64,000 bases of DNA from Bin80 sp965219915 (GTDB taxonomy: Bacteria > Bacteroidota > Rhodothermia > Rhodothermales > Bin80): contig OZ244794.1 in assembly GCA_965219915.1 (NCBI GenBank), forward strand, positions 1,240,001-1,304,000, given 5' to 3'. This document shows, in pieces, positions 1-9,951 of this stretch. Below the pieces are notes generated by a model. That model did no database searches. It had not been told where the DNA came from and was given only the letters and a program-made list of their open reading frames with translations. Every line of letters starts with the position of its first letter. The first letter of the stretch is position 1. A program made the translations under genes and the position numbers.

Positions 1-1799
1 CAGCCGTCGGGCAGCTGAAGGTCCAGAGTACCAACAGTTCCGCCGGGAACATTGTTAATAATCTCAGTGGAGACAGTAAACTGACTGCCTGAGGCCTGTG
101 GAATTACGATTCGGTGGGCTGGGGACACATTGACCACCAGTGCAGGCATCACCTGCAGCTTTCGCATGACGTATCCGTACGGCAGATTCGCTTCACGGGT
201 TTGGACATCGCGCACCAGACGAAGAGGTACTCCCATGATATTTAGGCTGGCAACTACCCGCAGACCCGCAGGTCGGGTCGGCTGGTGCTTCCAACGCGGG
301 TCGCGCCACTGGAAATGATTCTCCTTGACGCTGTTGCGAAAAAAATAGGGCCGTGCATAAGGGGCATTGTCGGGCACCGTAGCCGCAAATACGACCTGGT
401 GGTACGGTGTTGACTGTCTCACCTCACTGCTGATCTGCCAGTCGTCCTGCGATAGCCCGGTCGGATCTTTGATGGTCATCGTAATGGCATCAGCGGTAAC
501 GTCGGCCGGGATAGAGAGTCGCGAATCAATTTCGAAGGACTGCCCGCGTACGACGGGTCCCATGGTGGACGGAGCCTGCCAGAAGCTCGAAACTGGTGGC
601 GTACCCGTCGGCTGAGCGGTGGCTGTGAATGCCACGCCCAGGGCCGTGGCAATTGCGTGCTGAAACTGCTCCTCCTTGATCTGCAGCATGAAGGCTGATT
701 CGGAATCCTCCGGCAACAGACTCAGGAGCTCACGTGTCTTGGCCAGACCGGCTGTCAGGTCGCCGACCACGGCATCAGGGTGGCCCGGGCGGGCGGTCAT
801 GAGGGCATCGTGAACATGCGCAGCGATCTCACCCAGCAGACTAGCCCCGCCTTCTGGAGGTGCTTCACCGGTCAATTCAAACAACCCGGCCAGCGTCACA
901 TTCAGTCCGTCAAAGAAGCTGGACTCAACCTCCGCTCCCGGTTCTGACAGGCGCTCATAGTAGTATGGTACGGGGCCAAGAGTGGTGCGCGTACGGCCGC
1001 TAGTCTGCGAACGCTGCAGACTCAGTCCATACATGCCAAAGTTATAGTAGGATTCACCCAGCCAGGGACTGTGCTGACCGGCATCGAAGTTCATGTTCCA
1101 GGGCTCATTTTCACGCACACCGCCACGGTACAGCTTGTGCACTTTCCACGGCCGCAATCCCTCCTCAGAAATCTGCTCGGGAAACCGTTCAGGGTCCGCC
1201 GCCGCCGCTACGGCATCAGGCGTTATCTGGCCAACTGCTACATGGTTTCCGTGCCCATCCCGGGTTGATCCGTGAAATCTGGAAATCACCACTACCGGGC
1301 GATCCGTGCGAATGACCCGAACCATGTCGGAAAGTACGCGCTCCACATCCCAGCTCTTAAGGGATTCTTCAAGAGTCTTGGAATAGCCGTAATCCACCGC
1401 GCTCGAAAAATAGAGTCCATCCAACCCGTAATAACGCCCCGCAAGCCGCAGTTCCTCGGTACGGATCAAACCAAGGCCATCGAAGAGTTCAGACCCAATG
1501 GCATTGGCCCCAGCTTCACCCCGGTTGATGGAGATCAGAGAAACCCTGGCACCGGCGCCACGACTTAGGTATGTCAACAGACCAGCGTGCTCATCGTCCG
1601 GATGGGCAACCGTATGCAGCATGCTTGCAGTAGTGGACAATTTCAGCAGCTGCTGCCACAAACCGGTACTGCCGCGGTCCACATCCAGTAGAGGGCCGCC
1701 CTCAGTGCTCAGCGTGCTATTGAGTGCCTGTTCCTGCGCACTCGTCGCAGGCACACAGAGAAGACAGGCAATACAGAAAGTAGTCAACAGACGAAGCAT
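1..1799 (-). CDS. PIG-L family deacetylase, exported (3' end outside window)
   Basis: Read on the minus strand, the frame is open from an ATG at 1799 to the window edge, giving about 599 codons without a stop. The protein begins with a signal peptide (basic MLR, a hydrophobic stretch, then ATSAQ near residue 21). Residues 62-71 hold the PIG-L zinc signature AHPDDE (H66, D68, D69), and a later GHGNH segment can supply the third metal ligand. This family removes N-acetyl groups from glycans or related amides; the substrate here is unknown. The second half is poor in motifs and looks like a beta-rich, NPCBM-associated or Ig-like region, typical of the long exported PIG-L proteins in Bacteroidota and relatives. 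No partner gene is adjacent, because about 650 bases separate it from the next gene. The family call is firm; the C-terminus is not seen. Confidence 0.85.
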   Translation of the reverse strand, partial: MLRLLTTFCIACLLCVPATSAQEQALNSTLSTEGGPLLDVDRGSTGLWQQLLKLSTTASMLHTVAHPDDEHAGLLTYLSRGAGARVSLISINRGEAGANAIGSELFDGLGLIRTEELRLAGRYYGLDGLYFSSAVDYGYSKTLEESLKSWDVERVLSDMVRVIRTDRPVVVISRFHGSTRDGHGNHVAVGQITPDAVAAAADPERFPEQISEEGLRPWKVHKLYRGGVRENEPWNMNFDAGQHSPWLGESYYNFGMYGLSLQRSQTSGRTRTTLGPVPYYYERLSEPGAEVESSFFDGLNVTLAGLFELTGEAPPEGGASLLGEIAAHVHDALMTARPGHPDAVVGDLTAGLAKTRELLSLLPEDSESAFMLQIKEEQFQHAIATALGVAFTATAQPTGTPPVSSFWQAPSTMGPVVRGQSFEIDSRLSIPADVTADAITMTIKDPTGLSQDDWQISSEVRQSTPYHQVVFAATVPDNAPYARPYFFRNSVKENHFQWRDPRWKHQPTRPAGLRVVASLNIMGVPLRLVRDVQTREANLPYGYVMRKLQVMPALVVNVSPAHRIVIPQASGSQFTVSTEIINNVPGGTVGTLDLQLPDG

Positions 1800-2447
1800 C
1801 GCGTTATTGATTTGGGGAGTTGTAAATAGACGTAAAAACTTGGACGTGAAGTCATGTGTAAGAAGATACGTAACTGCTCAAAGAGAATGGCATCGTGAAC
1901 GAAGGGAATGGCCGTGGGCGCATCCACAGGAAAGGGATTACTTTGATTCAAGAGGCTCAATAGTTTCCCGATGAGAAAACGGTTAGAATATGGATTGACC
2001 GTATTGTGCGGCCGAACAGTCATGGATGCCCACGATGCGAAGGCAGCTTATGTATAACAGTAGATGGCCCTATCTGACTCAGTTCTTGCGATTTACTTGG
2101 AGTTATCCGGCTAGAAGAAAATCTCCAATACTAAGCTGTGCCGGGATATTGGGATTCGCAGCCAACGGTGAAGTACATGCTACAGAGAATCCGTGCAGCA
2201 TTCAGGACCAAGCGTTCAAAACATTGCTGGGCCGATTGAAGAAGATGAATCATATATCCTGATATGGCTTAATTTCAGTGTTGCGTACAACAGCGGAAAC
2301 CCGTGCTTGAGGAAGATGCTTTCCGAAAAAGTCAAATCACTCGGGAGCGATGTTCGCTATTATGCATCATTAGGGCAGCAGACTGGTTGGGTTTGCATGT
2401 ATACACGATATAAAATGTGATTTTCCACCATTGCGTACTATTCCCAA
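1800..2447. other. Intergenic region, divergent promoters expected
   Basis: This 648-base gap separates the minus-strand PIG-L gene from the plus-strand class II aldolase gene, so promoters for both should lie here. The short open frames in it (for example 2026-2262 and 2193-2420) overlap one another, show no domain signature and have no convincing start context. I see no RNA gene, repeat or clear hairpin. Confidence 0.5.
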
Positions 2448-3212
2448 ATGGATTCTAGATCGGAGGTTTGTCGTGAGCTTTTGGAGCTTGCCCATTTTTT
2501 AGGAGATGCCCGTCAGATGGCAATTTTTGGAGAGGGCAATGTGTCGGGCAAGTTGGATTCAGAGTTTTTTCTTGTTAAGGCGAGCGGTACTTCTCTCTCC
2601 ACCCTGACCGTGGACGAATTGGTCAAGGTCGGGGCACGTTCGCTTGTGGATGCAGTCATGGATGAATCACTGATCACGGATGAAGAGGCCGATGAATTAC
2701 TTCTGGATTCCCTCCAGCACCCATCTGCGCTCAAGCCCTCTGTGGAGTCCATGTTTCATGCCTGGCTACTTGCGCTGCCCGGTGTTGCCTATGTTGGGCA
2801 TGTACATGCCAAGGCGGTCAGTGCCCTTATGTGTTCACGGCACGCAGAGCAGTTTGCTTTACGTCGAGTGGTTCCTGATCAGGTCGTTTATACCGGCCCC
2901 TCATCGGTGATCGTACCCTATGTGGATCCCGGCATAGTGCTTGCTCGTCATATCAGGGAGGCCGTTCGCAGTTATCGCAGCGCAACCGGTCATGTACCCA
3001 AGACCATATTGCTCAAAAATCACGGGATTATAGCGTTGGGGGCGACAGCGCAGGAGGTCGCAGCCGCACTTTCCATGGCCGAAAAAGCTGCGCGCATTTA
3101 CATTGATGCAGCAGCACTGGGGCCTCCGATCTTTATGGAAGCATGGGAGGTGGAACGCATAGCGGGTCGCAGTGACGAACATTACCGGCAGGCTATGCTT
3201 TCCCGCAAGTAA
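2448..3212 (+). CDS. Class II aldolase/adducin family protein
   Basis: A 254-residue stand-alone class II aldolase domain, close to the usual length of fuculose-phosphate-type aldolases. The expected zinc-site residues are present by pattern: E100 in SVESMFH, H118 and H120 in GHVHAKA, and H192 in KNHGI. The family cleaves sugar phosphates such as L-fuculose-1-phosphate or L-rhamnulose-1-phosphate, or acts as a decarboxylase or epimerase on related sugars; the substrate cannot be told from sequence. It lies about 180 bases upstream of a second class II aldolase fused to a dehydrogenase, on the same strand, so the two probably serve one sugar-degradation route. The ATG at 2448 is the first plausible start. 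Confidence 0.85.
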   Translation: MDSRSEVCRELLELAHFLGDARQMAIFGEGNVSGKLDSEFFLVKASGTSLSTLTVDELVKVGARSLVDAVMDESLITDEEADELLLDSLQHPSALKPSVESMFHAWLLALPGVAYVGHVHAKAVSALMCSRHAEQFALRRVVPDQVVYTGPSSVIVPYVDPGIVLARHIREAVRSYRSATGHVPKTILLKNHGIIALGATAQEVAAALSMAEKAARIYIDAAALGPPIFMEAWEVERIAGRSDEHYRQAMLSRK

Positions 3213-3393
3213 AACCTCAATGAAGCAGCGTTTTTCTTTGGTATATCTGGATCGGGCGCTTAACTTCTCCGCATGTAGCGCCAGGATTGATCAATTGACA
3301 CGCGATCAGACTGATGCCGCTTCTTCCACATTCTGGACGTGCCATGATATTTTGTAGTGCCCAGTAGGTTTATTGACCATCAAAACTAATACG

Positions 3394-5595
3394 ATGTCTC
3401 TGTCCGTTCCTGAATCTCCTGTTTTCAAGTACATCACCGACCGCTGGGACGACCATGTCGCAAATACATTGGATCCCGTAGAGCGTCTTATCTATCGCTC
3501 AAATTTGTTGGGCCAGGATTGGCGCATCACCAATACGGGTGGCGGTAACACCTCCACCAAACTCAAGGAGAAAGATCCTCTGACCGGGGATTGGGTGTCC
3601 GTGTTGTGGATTAAGGGGTCGGGCGGTGATCTCCGGACAGCCACACGGAAGAATTTTGCATCCTTGTATCAGGATCAACTGCTTGCGCTTCAGCAGCTGT
3701 ACGCCAACGAGTCTTCACGAGGGGTAAAATCAGCGGCCGAAGATGCGATGGTTGCGGCATACAAGCACTGTGTGTTCAATCTTAACACCCGGGCGCCCTC
3801 TATCGATACGCCGTTACACAGTTTTGTACCGTTCTCGCATGTGGATCACTCGCACCCAGTTGCCTGCATAGCACTAGCGACAGCCGCGGATGGCCCTGCG
3901 CTCACACATGAGATCTATGGAACGGATGTAATCTGGGTTGACTGGCAGCGGCCAGGTTTTGAGCTTGGCTTAAAGCTGCAGGCCGTTTGTGCAGACTTCC
4001 CGGAAGCAAAAGGCGTATTGCTGGGAGGGCATGGCCTGATCAATTGGGCAGACAGTGATAAAGCCTGCTATCATCTCAGTCTGGCACTTGCCGACCGTGC
4101 AGAAGTCTTTCTTGCTGACCGGGGAGCGGGCACCTATGCGTTTGGTGGGGCGCGCCACAAGCCGTTAAATGAGGCGGCACGTACCTCTGTACTGGTAGAT
4201 GTTCTGCCGTGGTTGCGGGGAAAGGTCAGTCAGCATAAACGCTGCATTGCTACGCTAGAACTGGATCCACAGGTAGTTGATTTTGTGAATTCAGAAGATG
4301 CGCCGCGCCTGGCGGAGTTGGGGACATCCTGCCCAGATCATTTCCTGCGCACAAAAATCAAGCCGCTTTACGTGGAGTGGGATCCAGGGCAGGGAGACGT
4401 GGATGCCCTTAAAGCTGCACTTACCGAAGGTCTTGAGCAGTATCGAAAGGATTATGCCGCTTATTACGCCGCTCATCGGCATGCGGACTCCCCACCGATA
4501 AGGACGGTAGAACCCACGGTTGCGCTGATTCCGGGTATTGGTCTTGTCGCCTGGGGTAAATCAAAGAGTGAGAGTCGTGTAACAGCAGAATTTTATCGTG
4601 CAGCCATCGGTGTCATGCAAGGTGCCGAGGTGGTTTCGACGTACACGGCGCTACCGAGACAGGAAGCATTTGACATCGAGTATTGGTCACTGGAAGAGGC
4701 CAAGCTTCGCCGAATGCCGCAGGAAAAGGAATTCGCGGGCCAGGTGGTTGTCATCTTTGGCGCAGGCAGTGGGATCGGCAGGGAAACAGCAATCCGTATG
4801 GTGGCAGAAGGGGCGAATATCGTAGCCGTTGATCTCAACGAAACTGCAGCAAAAGAGGTGAGCGATACCATCCTGCAGTCGGTCGGGATGGGGATCGGTG
4901 TTGCGGGAACCGGGGTGTCAGGATGCGGAAATGCGATTGGCTTGGGTTGCGACATAACTGAGCGCACCTCCGTTCGACAAGTGATGGAAACCACGATCCT
5001 GGCTTACGGCGGGCTGGATCATGTGATTATTACAGCAGGGATGTTTCCCGGGGCCGATGCAGCAGGTGTTGTCCCGGATGCAGCGTGGGACAAGACGTTC
5101 GCAGTTAATGTGAAGGGATCCTACATCGTGGCCAGTGAAGCAGCAAAGATATGGGAAGCGCAGCAGTTGCGGGGGAGCCTCGTACTGACCGGAAGCGTGA
5201 ATGGAGTCGTTCCCAAGTCAGGGAGCATGGCTTATGACACAAGCAAGAGCGCACTCAATCATCTGGTACGCGAACTTGCGGTTGCCTACGCCCCCCTGAT
5301 TCGCGTTAACGGGATTGCTCCTGCAACAGTTATCGCAGGCAGCAGCATGTTCGGACGTGAACGTGTAATCCATTCTTTACGCAAGTACGGGCTACCCTGC
5401 AGCTCCAGTGAATCCACGGCCACCCTGCGCGAGCGTCTGGCAGATTTTTATGCGGGGCGAACGCTTACAGATCAGCGTGTGACCGCTAAAGATCAGGCCA
5501 ACGCGGCAATACTTTTGGCCAGCAGGAAGCTCGGAAAAACCACGGGACAGATCCTGAACGTAGATGGCGGGCTTGAAGGAGCATTCCTTCGCTAG
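3394..5595 (+). CDS. Bifunctional class II aldolase / short-chain dehydrogenase (rhamnulose-phosphate aldolase type)
   Basis: About 733 residues from the ATG at 3394; a TTG at 3373 in the same frame would add seven residues and is less likely. The N-terminal half is a class II aldolase with metal-site signatures HVDHSH and GGHGL. The C-terminal part, from about residue 450, is an NAD(P)-dependent short-chain dehydrogenase with the nucleotide-binding GAGSGIG turn, a TGS segment and the catalytic Y-x3-K in MAYDTSKSA. This two-domain layout matches bifunctional rhamnulose-1-phosphate aldolase/lactaldehyde dehydrogenase proteins (YuxG/RhaEW type), which cleave the sugar phosphate to dihydroxyacetone phosphate and L-lactaldehyde and oxidise the latter. 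No rhamnose isomerase or kinase is in the window, so rhamnose as substrate is an inference. Its end overlaps the convergent aldo/keto reductase gene by four bases. Confidence 0.88.
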   Translation: MSLSVPESPVFKYITDRWDDHVANTLDPVERLIYRSNLLGQDWRITNTGGGNTSTKLKEKDPLTGDWVSVLWIKGSGGDLRTATRKNFASLYQDQLLALQQLYANESSRGVKSAAEDAMVAAYKHCVFNLNTRAPSIDTPLHSFVPFSHVDHSHPVACIALATAADGPALTHEIYGTDVIWVDWQRPGFELGLKLQAVCADFPEAKGVLLGGHGLINWADSDKACYHLSLALADRAEVFLADRGAGTYAFGGARHKPLNEAARTSVLVDVLPWLRGKVSQHKRCIATLELDPQVVDFVNSEDAPRLAELGTSCPDHFLRTKIKPLYVEWDPGQGDVDALKAALTEGLEQYRKDYAAYYAAHRHADSPPIRTVEPTVALIPGIGLVAWGKSKSESRVTAEFYRAAIGVMQGAEVVSTYTALPRQEAFDIEYWSLEEAKLRRMPQEKEFAGQVVVIFGAGSGIGRETAIRMVAEGANIVAVDLNETAAKEVSDTILQSVGMGIGVAGTGVSGCGNAIGLGCDITERTSVRQVMETTILAYGGLDHVIITAGMFPGADAAGVVPDAAWDKTFAVNVKGSYIVASEAAKIWEAQQLRGSLVLTGSVNGVVPKSGSMAYDTSKSALNHLVRELAVAYAPLIRVNGIAPATVIAGSSMFGRERVIHSLRKYGLPCSSSESTATLRERLADFYAGRTLTDQRVTAKDQANAAILLASRKLGKTTGQILNVDGGLEGAFLR

Positions 5596-6569
5596 TGTCC
5601 AAGTATACGGTGAGGAACATAGGGGGCTTCCAGCAGGGCTATTTCCTCGGCAGAGAGTTCAAGCGAAAGACTGCGAACAGCGCTTTCCAGGTGGGAGATT
5701 CTGGATACTCCGACGATGGGTGCCGTTACCCCTGGTTTTGACAATAGCCAAGCCATGGCTATTTCTGCGGGTGGCTCCCCACGCTCATCGGCGAGTTCTC
5801 GCAGCGCTTGAATGACGTGTGCGTCCTCGGGGGCGGTATATCGTTCATGCATTAGCTCATCACTCCTTGCGCGTGCCGTGGAGAGTGGATCTTCGAGAGA
5901 CTCCGCGCGGGCCAGTAAACCGCGGGCCAGGGGAGACCAGGGCAAAACGGCCAATCCCTCTTCCTGGCAGAGGGGGATCATTTCCCGTTCCTCCTCGCGA
6001 TACAGGAGGTTATAGTGGTTTTGCATACTGACAAACCGGGTCCACTCCTTGAGCTCAGCAGTACCGAGCATGCGAGCCAATTGCCAGGCGTACATGCTTG
6101 AAGCACCGATGTAGCGTACTTTGCCATCCCGGACGAGCAGGTCCAGAGCGGCAAGGGTCTCTTCAATAGGCGTATTTACATCGTAGCGATGAATCTGATA
6201 CAGATCAATTGTTTCCACTCCTAGTCTGCGCAGGCTGGCTTCGCATGACTGGACAATGTTCTTCCTTGAGAGTCCTCCAGAATTGGGGGCATCTCGCAGG
6301 GGAAAGAAAACTTTTGAGGCCAGCACGATTTCGTTCATGTTGCCGTAGCGTTTGAGTGCACGTCCCGTGATTTCCTCACTCACCCCGTTGGAATAAATGT
6401 CGGCGGTATCAAAGAAGTTGATACCGAGCTCAATGGCGCGCTTGAAGAATGGCTGAGAGGTCGCCTCGTCCAACAGCCAGGGCTGCCAGGAACGATCTCC
6501 GAATGACATGCATCCGAGTGCAAGGCGCGAAACGGTGAGGCCTGTATTTCCCAATCGTGTGTATTCCAT
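5592..6569 (-). CDS. Aldo/keto reductase
   Basis: A 325-residue cytosolic NADPH-dependent oxidoreductase of the AKR superfamily, of normal length. The catalytic tetrad is readable: D54 and Y59 in FDTADIY, K86 in ASKV and H127 in QIHRYD. The C-terminal APIVGVSR segment matches the cofactor phosphate-binding region of the YghZ/Tas-like members. The natural substrate is unknown, but these enzymes commonly reduce sugar-derived aldehydes and ketones. That would suit the converging aldolase genes, whose products include lactaldehyde. The gene is transcribed towards the aldolase/dehydrogenase gene with a four-base overlap at the stop codons, and has its own upstream region of about 630 bases. Confidence 0.9.
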   Translation of the reverse strand: MEYTRLGNTGLTVSRLALGCMSFGDRSWQPWLLDEATSQPFFKRAIELGINFFDTADIYSNGVSEEITGRALKRYGNMNEIVLASKVFFPLRDAPNSGGLSRKNIVQSCEASLRRLGVETIDLYQIHRYDVNTPIEETLAALDLLVRDGKVRYIGASSMYAWQLARMLGTAELKEWTRFVSMQNHYNLLYREEEREMIPLCQEEGLAVLPWSPLARGLLARAESLEDPLSTARARSDELMHERYTAPEDAHVIQALRELADERGEPPAEIAMAWLLSKPGVTAPIVGVSRISHLESAVRSLSLELSAEEIALLEAPYVPHRILGH

Positions 6570-7199
6570 GGTAGAGCCCAGAAAAAGGTGCTAAGATTGT
6601 TGTTGGTGGAGGTCAAAGTTACGGCAGAAAAAGGGGATAGCAGGTCTGAGTTTTTCGGATTATCTGTACCCTCTTCCGAAGATATTCACCTCCTGGATTT
6701 TCTCGTGGAATCCGAAAATGATTAAAACATTGAGCCGAAGCCAATCCACGTAACGCCAGTTGTGCGGCTTTCGGCGATCATACAGCGTTCCATGCTCCCC
6801 CGTCTCAAGACAAACCGGTGTATCACGTGAGACGAAACGTGCACATCTACCTGATGGCAACGCTCATCGACCACCAGTTCACATCCCATTCATTCCTGTT
6901 ACTCCTAACTGCTGTATACGCAAAGCGGACGCAGTTTACGAAGAGCTACGTCCTAGAGGAGATTCCCAAAGAACATATTGCCAAAAAAGCTAGGGTTGGA
7001 AAGCCTTCTGGAATACTCAATCAACAGAAGCGAATAAGTGGGTCAATGCGGTCCTGTTTTTCTGAAGATTGGAAACTCAGTATAAAAAAAGTTGTATATT
7101 TCTCCCGTGTTTTCTAAAACGATCAACCCGCAGCAAGGGTAACGATCTGTGGTTATCAGGGGTGTCACTCAGCAATCAGCATTAGACATAAGGTATTCA
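6570..7199. other. Intergenic region between divergent genes
   Basis: This 630-base stretch lies between the divergently transcribed aldo/keto reductase and TonB receptor genes. Open frames such as 6660-6860 (minus) and 6818-7117 (plus) lack recognisable domains and are probably chance. A candidate promoter for the receptor gene is listed separately. I saw no RNA gene, and no clear Zur- or Fur-type palindrome by eye. Confidence 0.45.
7069..7102 (+). promoter_or_regulatory. Candidate Bacteroidota-type promoter for the TonB receptor gene
   Basis: TTG at 7069-7071 and TATATTTC at 7095-7102 resemble the Bacteroidota -33 (TTTG) and -7 (TAnnTTTG) elements, with 23 bases between them. The last base of the -7 box is off consensus and the spacing is at the upper limit. 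It would leave a leader of about 90 bases before the ATG at 7200. Confidence 0.3.
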
Positions 7200-9587
7200 A
7201 TGAAAAGATTATTTCAGTTGACTTTTGGAGCAATGATCACTCTGGCGTTCTTTCAGTCTGCGAATGCGCAGGATTGGGGACGTATTGAAGGCACCGTTTA
7301 CGTTACCGAGGGCATCATGGCAACGGATGCTACGGTTAGCCTAGTGGGTTTGAACTACGTTCAGCAAGTTGATGAATCTGGACGATACGTGTTTGAAGAA
7401 GTGCCCTCTGGTTCAGTACTTCTACGTGTTACGAGTCTGCGTTGGGGACGGAATTCAACAACGGTTACAGTTGTGGCAGGAGAAACGACGGAAGCAAATA
7501 TTCAGGTGCTACGTGATGTTCACTTGGAAGAGATTGTTGTTTCGACAGGTCCAGTGGCTCTTACCCGGTCCGAACTGGTGAATCCAATAGGGGTTCTGAC
7601 AGGCCGGGACCTTATTGAATCAAGTGCACTCAGCCTGGGGGAATCTTTGAAGGAAATGCCGGGAATTTCATCATCATATTTTGGTCCGGCAATCAGCCGA
7701 CCGATTATTGGTGGGGTTGGAGGTAGCCGAGTGAAAATTCTTCAGCAAGGTGTGGAGACAGCCGATCTTAGCGACCAGGGTGCAGATCACGCGATGAATA
7801 TTGACGCTTTTGATGCTGGGCGGATTGAGATTATTCGCGGACCAAGTGCGCTTCTGTATGGAAGCAATGCAACTGGCGGGGTCGTAAATATTATTGATGG
7901 TCGGGTTCCAAATGAGCGGCCGGCAGGCTTTGTTGAAGGAACCTTAATGGGCAGGATTGGATCAGTAGCTGACGAGCGCGGTGGGGGCGGAAATATATCT
8001 GGAGCTTTCGGGAACATCGTTTGGCGTGCCCGTGGCCTGGTGCGTGAAAGTGGCGATATTGCTACTCCGGAATTCATGCCGGAAGAGGAGCACGATGAAC
8101 ATGACGAGGAGCACCATGAAGATGAAGATCATGAGGAGGAAGACCATGACCATGAAGAAGAGGAACACGCTGAGGAGCTATTGACAAGTATTGAAAACTC
8201 CGGGAGTTCGCTGACAAGGGGGTCGTTTGGCTTATCCTGGATTGGTCGGCGCGGGTATTTTGGTGGTGCCGTAACGGTGCATAACAATAATCACGGTGTG
8301 CCGGGACATGCTCATCACGGGCACGAGGAGGAGCATGATGAAGATCATGAGGATGAAGACCATGAGGATGAAGATCATGAGGAAGAAGGCGTTGGAGAAG
8401 TGACAGCAGATATGACCTCCACAACATATGATCTTGAGGGAGCGTACCGATTCTCCAACGCCGTGCTTCGGGGAATACGCTTCAGGGCCGCGCTCACCGA
8501 CTACGAAACTTCCGAACTTGAACATATCGAAGAAGGAGATGAGGAGGGGGTCAGCACTATTTTGGGCAGAGATCAATTGGAAGGTCGTTTGGAAGTGGAT
8601 CATGTGCTTGCCGGCAATATGGTAGGGGTTGCCGGCATACAGATTGCGAACAGTGAACTGACGATTGAGGGGAGTGAAGCTTTTCTGCCGGATGCGCTGT
8701 CTACCGGTATTGGTATATTTGCGCTTGAACGCATAAACCTCGACGCATTGAGGTTTGAGCTTTCCGGTCGGATGCAGTGGCAGTCACATGATCCAAGAGA
8801 ATCCGGGATGAGAGAAAGGTCCTTCTCGGCTTTAAGTTTGAGTGGAGGCGTTAACTACCAAAGAAGCGAAGACGTCAGATTCTCGCTCAGTTGGGCCCGT
8901 GCGTCAAAGATGCCGGATGTGACGGAATTGTACGCACAGGGATTGCACACCTCAACTCGTGCTGTGGAAATAGGCAATGAAAACCTAGAGGTTGAAACGA
9001 CCAACGGAATAACGATTGCCAGCCATATCCAGAGGGATCCATTGGAGGCAACGATCAGCGCGTACACAAATCACGCGAACAACTTCATATATCTTGCGCC
9101 GACAGAAAGGGAAGAAGAGGGCAATCCTGTTTACCAGATGAACCAGGCCGAGGCCAGGATTTCCGGAGTAGAAGTTGATACAAGGTTTGAATTACTACAC
9201 GGATCAACGTCACACCTGGTGCTGCGTCTCTGGGGTGATTACGTCAGAGGGCGATTGATTGAAAATGAAGAGGATCTGCCTCGTATGCCCCCCTTGCGTG
9301 TGGGAGCAGGGTTACGGTACGATGTCGGCAATTTTGGTGTCGACTTTTCCGTCAAACATGTGACCGACCAGGAAAAGGTTTTTCCTGGAGAAGAGGAAAC
9401 CCACGGCTATACCATGGTCAATGCCACCGGGAGATACCGCAGGGTTATAGGCTCCACAGTCCAGATTTTGTCCATTCAGGGCATAAACTTGACGGATGTT
9501 CTGGCGCGGGAGCATACGTCGTTTGTGAAAGGCCTAGTACCATTGCCCGGTCGGGATATCCGGTTATCGTACACATTCGTGTTCTAG
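7200..9587 (+). CDS. TonB-dependent receptor with His/Asp/Glu-rich loops, probable metal (zinc) uptake
   Basis: An outer-membrane receptor of 795 residues from the ATG at 7200. That start gives a clean signal peptide (MKRLFQL, a hydrophobic core, SANAQ); the GTG at 7149 would place 17 extra residues in front of it. After the signal comes a carboxypeptidase-regulatory-like domain (about residues 27-105), then the plug (ALTRSELVNPIGVLTG through IIRGPSALLYGSNATGG), then the 22-strand barrel ending in an aromatic residue (SYTFVF). Two segments at about residues 293-326 and 370-399 are almost pure H, D and E and fall in predicted extracellular loops. Similar loops occur in ZnuD-type zinc receptors, so import of zinc or another divalent metal is the best guess. 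The gene stands alone, with no ABC transporter or regulator beside it. Confidence 0.9.
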   Translation: MKRLFQLTFGAMITLAFFQSANAQDWGRIEGTVYVTEGIMATDATVSLVGLNYVQQVDESGRYVFEEVPSGSVLLRVTSLRWGRNSTTVTVVAGETTEANIQVLRDVHLEEIVVSTGPVALTRSELVNPIGVLTGRDLIESSALSLGESLKEMPGISSSYFGPAISRPIIGGVGGSRVKILQQGVETADLSDQGADHAMNIDAFDAGRIEIIRGPSALLYGSNATGGVVNIIDGRVPNERPAGFVEGTLMGRIGSVADERGGGGNISGAFGNIVWRARGLVRESGDIATPEFMPEEEHDEHDEEHHEDEDHEEEDHDHEEEEHAEELLTSIENSGSSLTRGSFGLSWIGRRGYFGGAVTVHNNNHGVPGHAHHGHEEEHDEDHEDEDHEDEDHEEEGVGEVTADMTSTTYDLEGAYRFSNAVLRGIRFRAALTDYETSELEHIEEGDEEGVSTILGRDQLEGRLEVDHVLAGNMVGVAGIQIANSELTIEGSEAFLPDALSTGIGIFALERINLDALRFELSGRMQWQSHDPRESGMRERSFSALSLSGGVNYQRSEDVRFSLSWARASKMPDVTELYAQGLHTSTRAVEIGNENLEVETTNGITIASHIQRDPLEATISAYTNHANNFIYLAPTEREEEGNPVYQMNQAEARISGVEVDTRFELLHGSTSHLVLRLWGDYVRGRLIENEEDLPRMPPLRVGAGLRYDVGNFGVDFSVKHVTDQEKVFPGEEETHGYTMVNATGRYRRVIGSTVQILSIQGINLTDVLAREHTSFVKGLVPLPGRDIRLSYTFVF

Positions 9588-9951
9588 CGCAGGATATTGC
9601 GCCAGACTGATTTACCTCTCAAAACATGGCAGAATAGCATTACCGGGAGGTGTGGAGGCCGTTTCTCGTGGACGGGTGTTAGTCCGGTGGCGATGCGGGA
9701 TAACGCGGAAATTGTGCGCATAATTAGACCAATTTAGTGGGATATCGTGAATCAATTTCAAGGGTCCTCGGGGTCACCAAAAATGAACGCTCTTTCTGTA
9801 CAGTTGCGCCAGTGACGGACGCCGATGGCAGATACAGCCATACACTGTCATGCAAATTGGTCAACATAATTTTGAAAAAACGACACGCCTTGAAAGTTAC
9901 AGTTAAGTACATAATGCCTTAGTTTACCTGCCGGTAATATCCGCTATTGTT
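9588..9951. other. Intergenic region
   Basis: This 364-base gap separates the TonB receptor gene from the DUF1800 gene. Two short opposing frames at 9724-9922 lie on complementary strands and show no protein-like features. Only a five-base-arm hairpin follows the receptor stop codon, without a T tract. A promoter for the DUF1800/DUF1501 pair is expected here, but none stands out. Confidence 0.4.

Noticed and set aside
6818..7117. 99-codon plus-strand frame before the TonB receptor gene
   Set aside because: Lacks a family and overlaps the candidate promoter of the receptor gene.
8080..8400. Short direct repeats that could suggest a CRISPR-like or simple-repeat array
   Set aside because: They are codon repeats for D, E and H inside the receptor gene, with no spacers.
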